In this document: positions 17,575-25,060 of the stretch, one piece after another | Layout of the letters: each line of letters opens with the position of its first letter | Position numbering within the stretch: the stretch's first letter is position 1 | Assembly: GCF_020523605.1 (NCBI RefSeq) | Contig: NZ_JAJAQI010000028.1 | Span: 1-64,000, forward strand | Reading direction: 5' to 3' | Length of the DNA: 64,000 bases | DNA from: Roseicella aerolata | GTDB taxonomy: Bacteria > Pseudomonadota > Alphaproteobacteria > Acetobacterales > Acetobacteraceae | Translations under genes and position numbers: made by a program | The notes under the pieces: generated by a model | Told to the model about the DNA's origin: nothing | Databases searched by the model: none | The model's input: the letters and a program-made list of their open reading frames with translations, nothing else

Positions 17575-17630
17575 GGTGCTTCTCCCCTCGCGCGATATCC
17601 TGCCATGGCTGGCGCGCAACGCGAGGGTTT

Positions 17631-18041
17631 TCAGCCGGCGAGGGGCCGCGGCTTCCCCCGCTCATCCAGCGCGACATAGGTGAAGTCGGCCGAGGTCACC
17701 TTGATGCGCTCCCCCTGGCCCTGGCGCAGCACCCAGGCCTCGACATGCAGGGTGAGGGAGGTGCGGCCGATGCGGGCCAGGTCGCAATAGACGCAGACCA
17801 CATCCCCCACCTTCACCGGCTTGAGGAAGGCCATGTCGGTGCAGGAGACTGTGACGACGCGCCCGCCCGCGCGGGCCACCGCCGAGATGCCCCCCGCGAC
17901 ATCCATCTGCGACATGATCCAGCCGCCGAAGATGTCGCCGGCCGGGTTGGTGTCGGCCGGCATGGCGAGGGTGCGGATCGCGAGCTCGCCGCGCGGGCCG
18001 CCCGCGGCCGCGACGCCGCCATGGTCCGGCGCGCCGCTCAC
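17631..18041 (-). CDS. Acyl-CoA thioesterase, YciA-type hotdog fold
   Basis: The 136-residue protein has the hotdog thioesterase motif in the form ELAIRTLAMPADTNPAGDIFGG, where the aspartate before IFGG is catalytic in the family, followed by WIMSQMDVAGG. It releases free acids from acyl-CoAs. The start is a GTG at 18041 that overlaps the stop of the upstream hydrolase gene (GTGA), giving tight translational coupling. A much longer open frame continues upstream in this phase but is only a shadow of that gene. Confidence 0.85.
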   Translation of the reverse strand: MSGAPDHGGVAAAGGPRGELAIRTLAMPADTNPAGDIFGGWIMSQMDVAGGISAVARAGGRVVTVSCTDMAFLKPVKVGDVVCVYCDLARIGRTSLTLHVEAWVLRQGQGERIKVTSADFTYVALDERGKPRPLAG

Positions 18042-19057
18042 CCCGCGAACAGCGCCCGGATCGCCGCCGGGTCCACCGCCTCGATCACCGCCGGCGTCCA
18101 GCTCGGCTTGCCGTCCTTGTCCACCAGCACGCTGCGCACGCCCTCCCGGAAGTCGGGATGCCTGTTCACCACGTTGCGGGTCAGCGCCAGCTCCATCTCC
18201 AGGCATTCGTCGAGCGTCGCGCCGGCGCCGCGCCGGATCAGTTCCAGCGAGACGCAGAGCGAGGTGGGCGACATGCGGCGGAGGATGGCGATCTGCTCGC
18301 GCGCCCAGTCCGTGCCCTCCGCCTCCAGCGCCGCAAGGATGGCGGGCATGCTGTCGAGCGCGAAGCAGCGGTCGATGGCGGCGCGGTGCGGCGCGAAGGA
18401 GGGCTCGGGCGGCGCCTCGGCGAAGCGCTCCACCACCGCGGCATCGCCCTCCAGCAGCGCCGCGCGCAGCGCGGGCAGCTTCGCCTTCGGCACGTAATGC
18501 GTGGCGAGGCCGGCATGCACGGAATCCGCGCCGCGCAGCCGCGCGCCGGTCAGCGCCAGCCAGGTGCCGACCGCGCCCGGCAGTCGCGGCAGGATGTAGG
18601 AGGTGCCGACATCGGGGAACAGCGCGATCGCCGTCTCCGGCATGGCCAGCAGCGCGGCCTCGGTCACCACGATCGGGCGGTTGTGGATGGAGACGCCGAT
18701 GCCGCCGCCCATGCAGACGCCGTCGATCAGCGACACCCAGGGCTTGCCGAAGGTGGCGATGCCGCGGTTCACGGCATATTCCTCGGCGAAGAAGGCCTCG
18801 ATCGCCGCCGTGTCGCCATCGATCGCCAGTTGCCGGATGCGGCGGACATCGCCGCCGGCGCAGAAGGCCTTGCCGCCGGCGCCTTCCAGCACCAACAGCT
18901 TCACCGCCGGGTCGTCCTTCCAGGCATCGATCGCCGCCTGGAAGCCGCGGATCATCGCCTGGTCGAGGGCGTTGAGGGTTTTCGGCCGGTTCATCAGCAG
19001 CGTGCCGGCCGCGCCCTCGCGCCGGGCCAGGATGGTCGGTTCCGTGGTCTCGCCCAT
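18038..19057 (-). CDS. 3-hydroxyisobutyryl-CoA hydrolase (enoyl-CoA hydratase/isomerase family)
   Basis: The 339-residue protein is a crotonase-fold enzyme. LNRPKTLNALD-like LMNRPKTLNALDQAMI opens it, the oxyanion-hole loop is GGKAFCAGGDVRRI, and GVCMGGGIGVSIHNR plus PETAIALFPDVGTSYILPRL match the HIBYL-CoA hydrolase branch of valine degradation rather than a plain enoyl-CoA hydratase. The C-terminal RMSPTSLCVSLELI segment also fits that branch. The ATG at 19057 has GGGGAAGG just upstream; an ATG at 19087 is possible. It is cotranscribed with the thioesterase through a GTGA overlap, so both probably act on short acyl-CoAs. Confidence 0.87.
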   Translation of the reverse strand: MGETTEPTILARREGAAGTLLMNRPKTLNALDQAMIRGFQAAIDAWKDDPAVKLLVLEGAGGKAFCAGGDVRRIRQLAIDGDTAAIEAFFAEEYAVNRGIATFGKPWVSLIDGVCMGGGIGVSIHNRPIVVTEAALLAMPETAIALFPDVGTSYILPRLPGAVGTWLALTGARLRGADSVHAGLATHYVPKAKLPALRAALLEGDAAVVERFAEAPPEPSFAPHRAAIDRCFALDSMPAILAALEAEGTDWAREQIAILRRMSPTSLCVSLELIRRGAGATLDECLEMELALTRNVVNRHPDFREGVRSVLVDKDGKPSWTPAVIEAVDPAAIRALFAG

Positions 19058-19174
19058 GCGCCCTTCCCCCGTTCGGTTCTCCGCCATCGCCTAACCCTTC
19101 GGCGGGCCCCGGGCAACCCGAGCGGCGCGCGGCCATGTTGCCGAACGCGATCATCCCGCCGGCGTTGGCCGGGC

Positions 19175-19620
19175 ATGGACCCCTCAGACCTGGTGCCGAG
19201 CTTCCGCAACCTCGCCTTCCGCATATCCGCGACCTCGGGATCGCCTATCTCCTGGCCTTCGTGATCGGCTGGAACCGGGAGCGCGAGGACCACAGCGCCG
19301 GCATGCGCACCTTCCCGCTGGTCGCCATCGCGGCCTGCGGCTTCATCCAGGGGACGGAGGCCCTGCTCGATGCCTATCCCGAAGGCCGGGCGCGCATCAT
19401 CGAGGGCGTGATCACCGGCATCGGCTTCATCGGCGGCGGCGCCATCATCAAGGGCGGGGGCGAGGTGCACGGCACCGCGACCGCCGCCGCGCTCTGGGCA
19501 ACCGGGGCGATCGGCATCGCGGTCGGGCTGGGGCAGTACCATGTCGCCCTGGTCATCTGCCTGTTCACGGCACTGACCTTCTTCGTGCTCAGCCGGCTGA
19601 AGCCGAAGCCGAAAAGCTGA
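19175..19620 (+). pseudogene. MgtC/SapB-family membrane protein gene with apparent one-base deletion
   Basis: The frame beginning at the ATG at 19175 gives MDPSDLVPSFRNLAFRI, the usual family start, but soon runs to a stop. A second frame one base behind continues as LGIAYLLAFVIGWNRERED, then SAGMRTFPLVAIAACGFIQG and IGFIGGGAIIKGG, the MgtC core, to the stop at 19620. Adding one base near 19231-19236 (in GACCTCGGG) would join them into a normal protein of about 148 residues. So this is either a real frameshift or a sequencing error. An alternative ATG at 19135 would give an intact 161-residue product with an atypical N-terminus. It would be an inner-membrane protein. Confidence 0.7.
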
Positions 19621-19622
19621 GC

Positions 19623-19647
19623 GCGGGAGGGCAGGGCGCCCTCCCGC
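19623..19647. terminator. Bidirectional terminator-like hairpin
   Basis: A 10-bp perfect stem (19623-19632 with 19638-19647, five-base loop) lies directly after the MgtC-like gene and before the converging membrane-protein gene. No T-run follows on either side. Position between convergent stops supports a termination role. Confidence 0.55.
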
Positions 19648-19671
19648 CGAGCCTGTTGGCCGATCCGGGCC

Positions 19672-20106
19672 TCAGCGCCGGGCCAGCAGCCCGACGACGA
19701 CGGCGGTCAGCGCGGCGCCGACCATTCCCTTCTTGGCGGACTGGCTGCGGAGCAGCGGCAGCACCATCGCGGCCTTGGCGGTGGAATCGCCCACCTGGCG
19801 CAGCGCGTCATCGCGCACGCGCTGTGCCTCCAGCGCCACCGGGTCCTCCGCACGCCGTGCCGCCAGCCAGAAGAGGATCGCGGCCAGCACCAGGTCCACG
19901 GCGGCGACGATCAGCGCGGCGGAAAGAGCGCTCCGCCCGTCGGACAGCCAGATCAGCGCCGCGACATGCAGCATGACCAGCAGCATCAGGCCGAAAACGG
20001 CGGCTGCCGCGCCGAGGCTCGCCTGGATGGCGTAGCCGCGGCCGGTCCGCTTCCAGCGCAGCGCCTCCGCCTGGGCGGCCAGGTGGAGCAGTTGGAACAT
20101 GCGCAT
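19672..20106 (-). CDS. Small membrane protein, YqjE/phage-holin-like
   Basis: The 144-residue protein has two hydrophobic segments (residues about 32-52 and 60-82) separated by a short SDGRSAL loop, followed by a charged region and a third hydrophobic tail. This layout and the upstream DUF883 gene match the yqjD-yqjE arrangement, in which a membrane-anchored helical protein is paired with a holin-like protein of unknown role. It is 18 bases downstream of the DUF883 gene and should share its promoter. Confidence 0.65.
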   Translation of the reverse strand: MRMFQLLHLAAQAEALRWKRTGRGYAIQASLGAAAAVFGLMLLVMLHVAALIWLSDGRSALSAALIVAAVDLVLAAILFWLAARRAEDPVALEAQRVRDDALRQVGDSTAKAAMVLPLLRSQSAKKGMVGAALTAVVVGLLARR

Positions 20107-20124
20107 GCGCGGCCGCCCCCCGGA

Positions 20125-20472
20125 TCAGTGCCGGTCGCGCGGATAGACGTAGGTGTTGCTGCCCATCAACCGGCCGATCAGGTAGCCGGCCGCGGCGGCG
20201 ATCGCGACCGCGGTCAGCGGGCGCTCCCGCACCGTGTCGGTGATGGCGTCCATCTGGTCCTCGACCGTCTCGCGCGCGCGGTGCGCATAATCCTGCACCT
20301 GGTCGGCGGCGCCGGCGAGGGCGGGCGTCACGCGCTCCTGCATCAGCCGCTCCACCTGCGCGCGCAGGCGGGCCAGTTCCTCCCGCGCATCGTCGCTCAC
20401 GCGCTGCGCGGAGGCCTGGGCTTGGTTGCCGAGGTTCCGGGCGTCGTTGTTGAAATCATTCGCGGCGCTCAT
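20125..20472 (-). CDS. DUF883 (ElaB/YqjD-like) membrane-anchored helical protein
   Basis: The 115-residue protein has a long amphipathic helix rich in Glu, Arg and Ala (residues 10-90) and a C-terminal hydrophobic anchor LTAVAIAAAAGYLIGRL, the standard ElaB/YqjD/DUF883 layout. In enterobacteria such proteins bind ribosomes at the membrane in stationary phase. RERPLTAVAIAAAAGYLIG is the family signature. The ATG at 20472 follows GGAAGGAG. A consensus general-stress promoter lies 36 bases upstream, in keeping with stress or stationary-phase expression. Confidence 0.85.
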   Translation of the reverse strand: MSAANDFNNDARNLGNQAQASAQRVSDDAREELARLRAQVERLMQERVTPALAGAADQVQDYAHRARETVEDQMDAITDTVRERPLTAVAIAAAAGYLIGRLMGSNTYVYPRDRH

Positions 20473-20507
20473 GGCGTGCTCCTTCCGCAGGGGTAACTTG
20501 GCGACGG

Positions 20508-20533
20508 AACGCCGCCGCGCCGCCAATGGTTCC
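20508..20533 (-). promoter_or_regulatory. EcfG-type general stress promoter upstream of the DUF883 gene
   Basis: On the minus strand GGAAC (20533-20529) and CGTT (20511-20508) are separated by exactly 17 bases. GGAAC-N16/17-CGTT is the promoter of the alphaproteobacterial general stress sigma factor EcfG. The CGTT lies 36 bases before the ATG at 20472. Match and spacing are perfect; use by EcfG is inferred since neither the sigma factor nor its anti-sigma system is in the window. Confidence 0.75.
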
Positions 20534-20644
20534 ACCTTGCGACCACAGGGCGGCGGGGGGTGTGAAGCGTCCGACGCGGAGGCTAGACCGGTTGTCCACG
20601 CGCCGTGCGTCAACTCGGCGCAATCGCGCTCCGGGGGAATTCGC

Positions 20645-21715
20645 ATGGATGCGCCGCTGCTGCGCTTCGAGTCGGTGCGCAAGCCCGCGCTCGGGCTGCA
20701 TGGGATCGATCTCGCCCTGCCGCGCGGGGCCTGCACGGTGCTGCTCGGCCCCGCGGGTGCCGGGAAATCCGGCGCGCTGCGCCTGATGGCCGGCCTCGCC
20801 TCGCCCGATACCGGCCGGCTGCTGCTGGAGGGTGGCGACTTCCACCGGCCGCCGCCGGGCTGGCGCGGCACCGGCACCTTCCTGCCGGCCGAGGCGCTGC
20901 CGCGCGGCCGCAGCGTCGAGCAGGTGGTGACCGAACTCCTCCGCGGCCTGCCGCCGCGCGAGCGCGCGGCGCATCTGGCGCGCGCGCTGACCGCGCTCGG
21001 CCTCGACGGGCAGGAGGCGACGCCGCTCTCCCGCCTCTCGGCCCCGCAGCAGTGCCGCGTGGCCCTGGCGCGCGCGCTGGCGCCGCAGCCTTCCCTCCTG
21101 CTGCTGGACGATCCGCTGGAGGGGCAGGAGCATGCCACCCGGCAGCGCCTGGCGCTGGAGTTGCGCGCCCTCGTCCGGCGCTTCGGCCTGACCGTGGCGG
21201 TCGCAACGCGGGAGGCGGAGGAGGCGATGCTGCTCGCCGACCACCTGGCGGTGCTGGAGGAGGGCCAGGTCGCCCAGGCCGGCACGCCGCAGCAGGTCTA
21301 TGAGGAGCCGGCCTCTGCCTTCGTCGCCAGCCTGGTGGGCGAGAACAACCGCCTGCCCGGCACGGTCATGGCGCTGGACGGGGAGGAGTGCCAGGTGCGG
21401 CTGGATTGCGGGCCGGAACTCTGGGCGCGGCGCGGTGATGCCGGCGGCCCGGGCAGCCGCTGCATCGTGGCGGTGCGGCCGGAGCGCGTCGCGGTCGCGG
21501 CGATGAGCGCGGAGGAGATGGGGGAGGGGGCGCTGCCCGCCACGCTGCAGGACGTGATCTTCCTCGGCGACCATCTCCGCCTGCTGCTGGCGGTGGGGCG
21601 GGGCGGGGCGCTGGTGGCCAGGCGCCCGCCCGGCAGCCGGGTGCCGCGCATCGGCGGGCCGGCCTCCGTCGCCTGGGACCCCTATGCCGCCTTCGCCTTC
21701 CGTGCCTTGCGATGA
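20645..21715 (+). CDS. Orphan ABC transporter ATP-binding protein with altered catalytic motifs
   Basis: The 356-residue protein has the layout of PotA/UgpC-type ATPases: nucleotide-binding domain (residues 1-240) and a C-terminal TOBE-like domain (VAVRPERVAV near 280). Walker A is GPAGAGKSG (35-43). Other motifs differ from consensus: no glutamine at the Q-loop (FLPAEALPRG), LSAPQQ instead of LSGGQ (131-136), LLLLDDPLE with Asp156 for the catalytic glutamate, and TRE (188-190) where the H-loop histidine is expected. ATP could bind but hydrolysis may be weak or absent. No permease or receptor gene is adjacent. The frame and TOBE domain are intact, so it is not simply a decayed gene. Confidence 0.8.
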   Translation: MDAPLLRFESVRKPALGLHGIDLALPRGACTVLLGPAGAGKSGALRLMAGLASPDTGRLLLEGGDFHRPPPGWRGTGTFLPAEALPRGRSVEQVVTELLRGLPPRERAAHLARALTALGLDGQEATPLSRLSAPQQCRVALARALAPQPSLLLLDDPLEGQEHATRQRLALELRALVRRFGLTVAVATREAEEAMLLADHLAVLEEGQVAQAGTPQQVYEEPASAFVASLVGENNRLPGTVMALDGEECQVRLDCGPELWARRGDAGGPGSRCIVAVRPERVAVAAMSAEEMGEGALPATLQDVIFLGDHLRLLLAVGRGGALVARRPPGSRVPRIGGPASVAWDPYAAFAFRALR

Positions 21716-21777
21716 TGCGAGGCCCTTGGCCCTGCCGCTGGGGCTATTATGTGCCGGCAAACGGGAAGGAGAGTGCC

Positions 21778-22509
21778 ATGTCCCCGCTGACCCGCCGCCG
21801 CGGCCTGCTGCTCGGCGGTGCCGCCCTGCTGGCCGCGCCGCGCACGGTTTTCGCCCAGGGCACGGCGCCCGCCGCGCCCACCGGCCCCTTCACCCTGCCG
21901 CCGCTGCCCTATGCGCCGGAGGCGAACGAGGCGGCGATCGACGCCCAGACCATGCAGATCCACCATGGCCGGCACCATGCCACTTATGTGAACAACCTCA
22001 ATGCGGCGGTGAAGGACCATAGCCGGCTGCATGCCATGCCGATCGAGGAGATGTTGGCCAAGATCGGCGAATTGCCGGAGGGCATCCGGACCGCCGTGCG
22101 CAACAATGGCGGCGGCCATGCCAACCACGCCATGTTCTGGGGCATCATGGGCGGCCGCGGCGGCCAGCCGGGCGGCGAGTTGATGGCCGCGATCCAGCGC
22201 GACCTCGGCGGCTGGGACCAGTTCCGCAGCCGCTTCGAACAGGCGGCGAACACGCAATTCGGCTCCGGCTGGGCCTTCGTCACCGTGACGCGGGAGGGCA
22301 GGCTGGCCATCGTGCAGAAGCCCAACCAGGACACGCCGCTGATGGAAGGGCAGCGCGTGCTGATGGGCAACGATGTCTGGGAGCACGCCTACTACCTGCG
22401 CTACCAGAACCGCCGCGCCGAATACACGCGCAACTGGTGGAACGTGCTGAACTGGGACGCGATCGGGCAGCGCTACGCCGCGGCGAAGGCCGGCACGCTG
22501 AAGGTCTGA
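21778..22509 (+). CDS. Secreted Fe/Mn superoxide dismutase
   Basis: The 243-residue protein is a Fe/Mn superoxide dismutase preceded by a twin-arginine-like signal (TRRRGLLLGGAALLAAP, cleavage near FAQ). Metal ligands are His62 (IHHGRHHATYV), His117 (NHAMFW), Asp199 and His203 (NDVWEHAYYL). Most bacterial Fe/Mn enzymes are cytoplasmic; the signal places this one in the periplasm, probably exported folded with its metal. The ATG at 21778 is preceded by GGAAGGAG. It is monocistronic, 62 bases after the ABC ATPase gene. Confidence 0.92.
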   Translation: MSPLTRRRGLLLGGAALLAAPRTVFAQGTAPAAPTGPFTLPPLPYAPEANEAAIDAQTMQIHHGRHHATYVNNLNAAVKDHSRLHAMPIEEMLAKIGELPEGIRTAVRNNGGGHANHAMFWGIMGGRGGQPGGELMAAIQRDLGGWDQFRSRFEQAANTQFGSGWAFVTVTREGRLAIVQKPNQDTPLMEGQRVLMGNDVWEHAYYLRYQNRRAEYTRNWWNVLNWDAIGQRYAAAKAGTLKV

Positions 22510-22524
22510 TGCCGCGCCACAAGT

Positions 22525-22560
22525 CCTGACCGGCGGCCGCCACCGGCGGCTGCGGCCCGC
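22525..22560. repeat. REP-like GCCGCC-GGCGGC element, copy 1
   Basis: A short palindromic element of the form CCTGAC-N4-GGCCGCCACCGGCGGCTG lies just after the superoxide dismutase gene. Related copies occur at 23849-23888 and 26835-26870, each in a 3' intergenic gap. It resembles REP-type extragenic palindromes. Confidence 0.55.
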
Positions 22561-22704
22561 CGCACAGGCGGGGTTCTCCCGGATGCGGCCAGGCATCCGG
22601 GCCGTCGGTAAGCGGTGGCCCGAGGTCCGGGCCGGAACCGGGGGGGAACCGGCAACCGGGCGGCGGGTTCAGCCCGCACCCCCCCTGTCCCCGAGGTTCC
22701 CCCC

Positions 22705-23748
22705 ATGCCGCATCTCCGGCTGAAGCCGCTGTCGCAGCAGACCATCGTCATCACCGGCGCCAGTTCCGGCATCGGCCTCGCCACCGCCCGCCGCGCCGCG
22801 CAGGCGGGCGCGCGCGTCTTCCTCATCGCCCGCAACGAGGACGCGCTGCGGAGGATCGTGGAGGAATTGCGGGCGCGCGGGGCCCAGGCCGATTTCGCCG
22901 CCGCCGATGTCGGCGACCGCGCGGCGCTGGAGGCGGCGGCCGAGGCCTGCCGGCAATCCTTCGGCGGCTTCGATTCCTGGGTGAACGACGCCGGCACCTC
23001 CATCTATGGCGAGATCGAGAAGACGCCGATCGAGGACCAGCGGAAGCTGTTCGACACCAACTATTGGGGCGTGGTGCACGGCTCGCTGATCGCGGCCAAG
23101 GCGCTGCGCGGCCGCGGCGGCGCCATCGTCAATATCGGCAGCGTGCTGTCGGACCGCGCGATGATCCTGCAGGGCACCTATTCGGCGACGAAGCACGCGG
23201 TGAAGGCCTTCACCGATGCGCTGCGGATGGAGCTGGAGCGCGACGGCGCGCCGATCAGCGTCACCCTCATCAAGCCTTCCGGCATCGAGACCGCCTTCCA
23301 GGAGCACGGGCGGAACCTGCTGGACAGCCCCGGCATCCGCGTGCCGCCGCCCGCCTATGACCCGCGGCTGGTGGCGCGCGCCATCCTGCATGCCTGCGAG
23401 CACCGCACGCGCGAACTGGTGATAGGCTTCGGCGGCCATGCCATCGCGCTGATGGGCCAGTTCTTCCCGCGCGCGACCGACCTGGTGATGGAAGCCGTGG
23501 GCTACACCGCGCAGTCCAGCCGCAAGCGCCCGCGGCCGGAACGCGCGGACAACCTGCACGCACCGCGCGAGGACGGGACGGAGAAGAGCCTGACGCGGCC
23601 CGTCGCGCCGGTGCGCAAGACCAGCCTGTTCCTGGAGGCGCAGCTCCATCCCGCGCTGACGGCGACGGTCATGGCCGGGCTCGGCGCGCTGGTGCTGGGC
23701 GCGAGCGCGGCGCGACGCATGGGCGGCAGGCGGGCGCGCTTCTTCTGA
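22705..23748 (+). CDS. Short-chain dehydrogenase/reductase with C-terminal membrane tail
   Basis: The 347-residue classical-type SDR has TGASSGIGLATAR as the dinucleotide-binding motif, NDAGTSIYGE, a catalytic serine in NIGSVLSDR, and YSATK for the catalytic tyrosine and lysine. After the core (about 260 residues) it has an extra segment ending in a hydrophobic stretch (TVMAGLGALVLGASAA) that could anchor it to the membrane. The substrate is unknown. Homologous N-terminal sequence begins at MPHLRLKPL, so the ATG at 22705 was chosen; the frame stays open to 22615. Confidence 0.87.
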   Translation: MPHLRLKPLSQQTIVITGASSGIGLATARRAAQAGARVFLIARNEDALRRIVEELRARGAQADFAAADVGDRAALEAAAEACRQSFGGFDSWVNDAGTSIYGEIEKTPIEDQRKLFDTNYWGVVHGSLIAAKALRGRGGAIVNIGSVLSDRAMILQGTYSATKHAVKAFTDALRMELERDGAPISVTLIKPSGIETAFQEHGRNLLDSPGIRVPPPAYDPRLVARAILHACEHRTRELVIGFGGHAIALMGQFFPRATDLVMEAVGYTAQSSRKRPRPERADNLHAPREDGTEKSLTRPVAPVRKTSLFLEAQLHPALTATVMAGLGALVLGASAARRMGGRRARFF

Positions 23749-23754
23749 CGGAAT

Positions 23755-23909
23755 GGGGGGCTTTGCCCCCCTCGTTGGCGGCAGCGCCGCCAACCCCCGC
23801 CAAGGGCCGAAAGGCCCTTGGCCCCCCGGATCATGCCAGCCTGCAGGAGCCCTGGCCGGCAGCCGCCATCGGCGGCTGAGGCCGCGGACAGGCGCCGGCC
23901 TGTCCGCGG
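23755..23909. terminator. Array of five consecutive hairpins between convergent genes
   Basis: Five stem-loops follow one another: 23755-23771 (7-bp stem), 23775-23793 (8 bp), 23801-23820 (8-bp stem with GAAA loop), 23861-23877 (7 bp, core of a REP-like element spanning 23849-23888) and 23882-23909 (12-bp stem with GCCG loop). They fill the gap between the convergent SDR and formamidase genes. Arrays of this kind probably stop transcription from both strands and may be a repeated extragenic element of this genome. Confidence 0.7.
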
Positions 23910-23916
23910 GAGGGCA

Positions 23917-24903
23917 TCAGAACAGCAACCCCTTCTTCAGCAGCCCGTGCACGCCCTTCTCGCCGTTCACGGTCTGCGTCACATGGAAATCCACCGCCAG
24001 GCTGCAGAGCTGGTAGGCATCCGCGGCCGAGAGGTTGGTGCGGGAGACGATGAAGGCGATCATCTCGCGCAGCGCCTGCTTCATGGCGAGGTCGAGATCC
24101 TCATGCATCCCCATGGAGATGTAGTGGGTCCTCGTCTCGGCGCGCGGATACTTCAGCACCGGGTCCTTGGCGCCGCCGCCCTTCTCCAGGCTCAAGCGGA
24201 AATGCCCGGTCAGGCACATCTCGAGCGCGTTGATGCAGACCTCGCCGTCGCCCTGCACGCCATGGCCGTCGCCGGCGGAGAAATTGGCGCCCTCGACGAA
24301 GACCGGCAGGAAGAGCGTCGCGCCCTCGCCGATCTCCTTCGCGCCCTCGCCGATCTCCTTGTTGTCGAGGTTGCCGCCATGCGCCCGCGGCTCCTTCGTG
24401 CTGATCTGCCCCCACTCCGGCGGCGGCGCCACGCCCATGACGCCGAAGAAGGGCGAGAGCGGCAGGGTGACGCCCGGGCCGACCGGCACCTTGCAGGTCA
24501 TCGCCTGCCTGTCGACCGGGATGTGCAGCACGCGGGCATAGGGGAAGTCCTCCGGCAGCGTGCCCACCAGCGGGCGGAAGCCGCAGAAGCCCCAATCGGC
24601 GCCAAGCTCGATCTTCTCGATGTCCACGCGCAGGCAGTCGCCCGGCTCGGCGCCCTTCACCGCCACCGGGCCGGTCAGGATATGCGGACCGAGACGCGGC
24701 ACGCCGCCGGCATGGATCGCCGCCAGCTTCTCCGGCACCGCCATGCCGCTGCCCGGGGGCGGCATCACCTCCTTCGCGCCCGAGAGGCATTCGAGGATGA
24801 CCAGGTCGCCCGGATCCACCTCCGCGACCGGCGCGAAGGAGGCATCGAAGGCGCCCCAGCGGACATTCGGGATGGTCGGCTCGATACGGTGCGTGGCAGG
24901 CAT
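23917..24903 (-). CDS. Formamidase/acetamidase family protein with a 7-residue duplication
   Basis: The 328-residue protein is of the FmdA/AmdA family, which hydrolyses formamide, acetamide or short related amides to ammonia and the acid. Family markers include HILTGPVAVKGAEPGD, HGGNLDNKEIGEGA, FSAGDGHGVQGDGEVC and the near C-terminal ISMGMHEDLDLAMKQAL. The stretch KEIGEGA occurs twice in a row, encoded by a perfect 21-bp tandem duplication at 24319-24360; related proteins have it once. The insertion lies in the loop before the conserved LFLPVFVEGA strand, so activity could be affected. The ATG at 24903 is the natural family start. Confidence 0.87.
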   Translation of the reverse strand: MPATHRIEPTIPNVRWGAFDASFAPVAEVDPGDLVILECLSGAKEVMPPPGSGMAVPEKLAAIHAGGVPRLGPHILTGPVAVKGAEPGDCLRVDIEKIELGADWGFCGFRPLVGTLPEDFPYARVLHIPVDRQAMTCKVPVGPGVTLPLSPFFGVMGVAPPPEWGQISTKEPRAHGGNLDNKEIGEGAKEIGEGATLFLPVFVEGANFSAGDGHGVQGDGEVCINALEMCLTGHFRLSLEKGGGAKDPVLKYPRAETRTHYISMGMHEDLDLAMKQALREMIAFIVSRTNLSAADAYQLCSLAVDFHVTQTVNGEKGVHGLLKKGLLF

Positions 24904-25060
24904 GCGGGCTCCCCCGGCGGAATCACCCCGCATGGATACGGGGCGGCGGCCTGTTGGCAAGGGGCGTGCCGATCCGATGAGGCGCGGATGGGCGCGATGC
25001 CCGGCAGCGGGACCCTGCCCTGCGGACCGGCCTGCGGAGGCGCACGCGGGGCGCCGCGCC

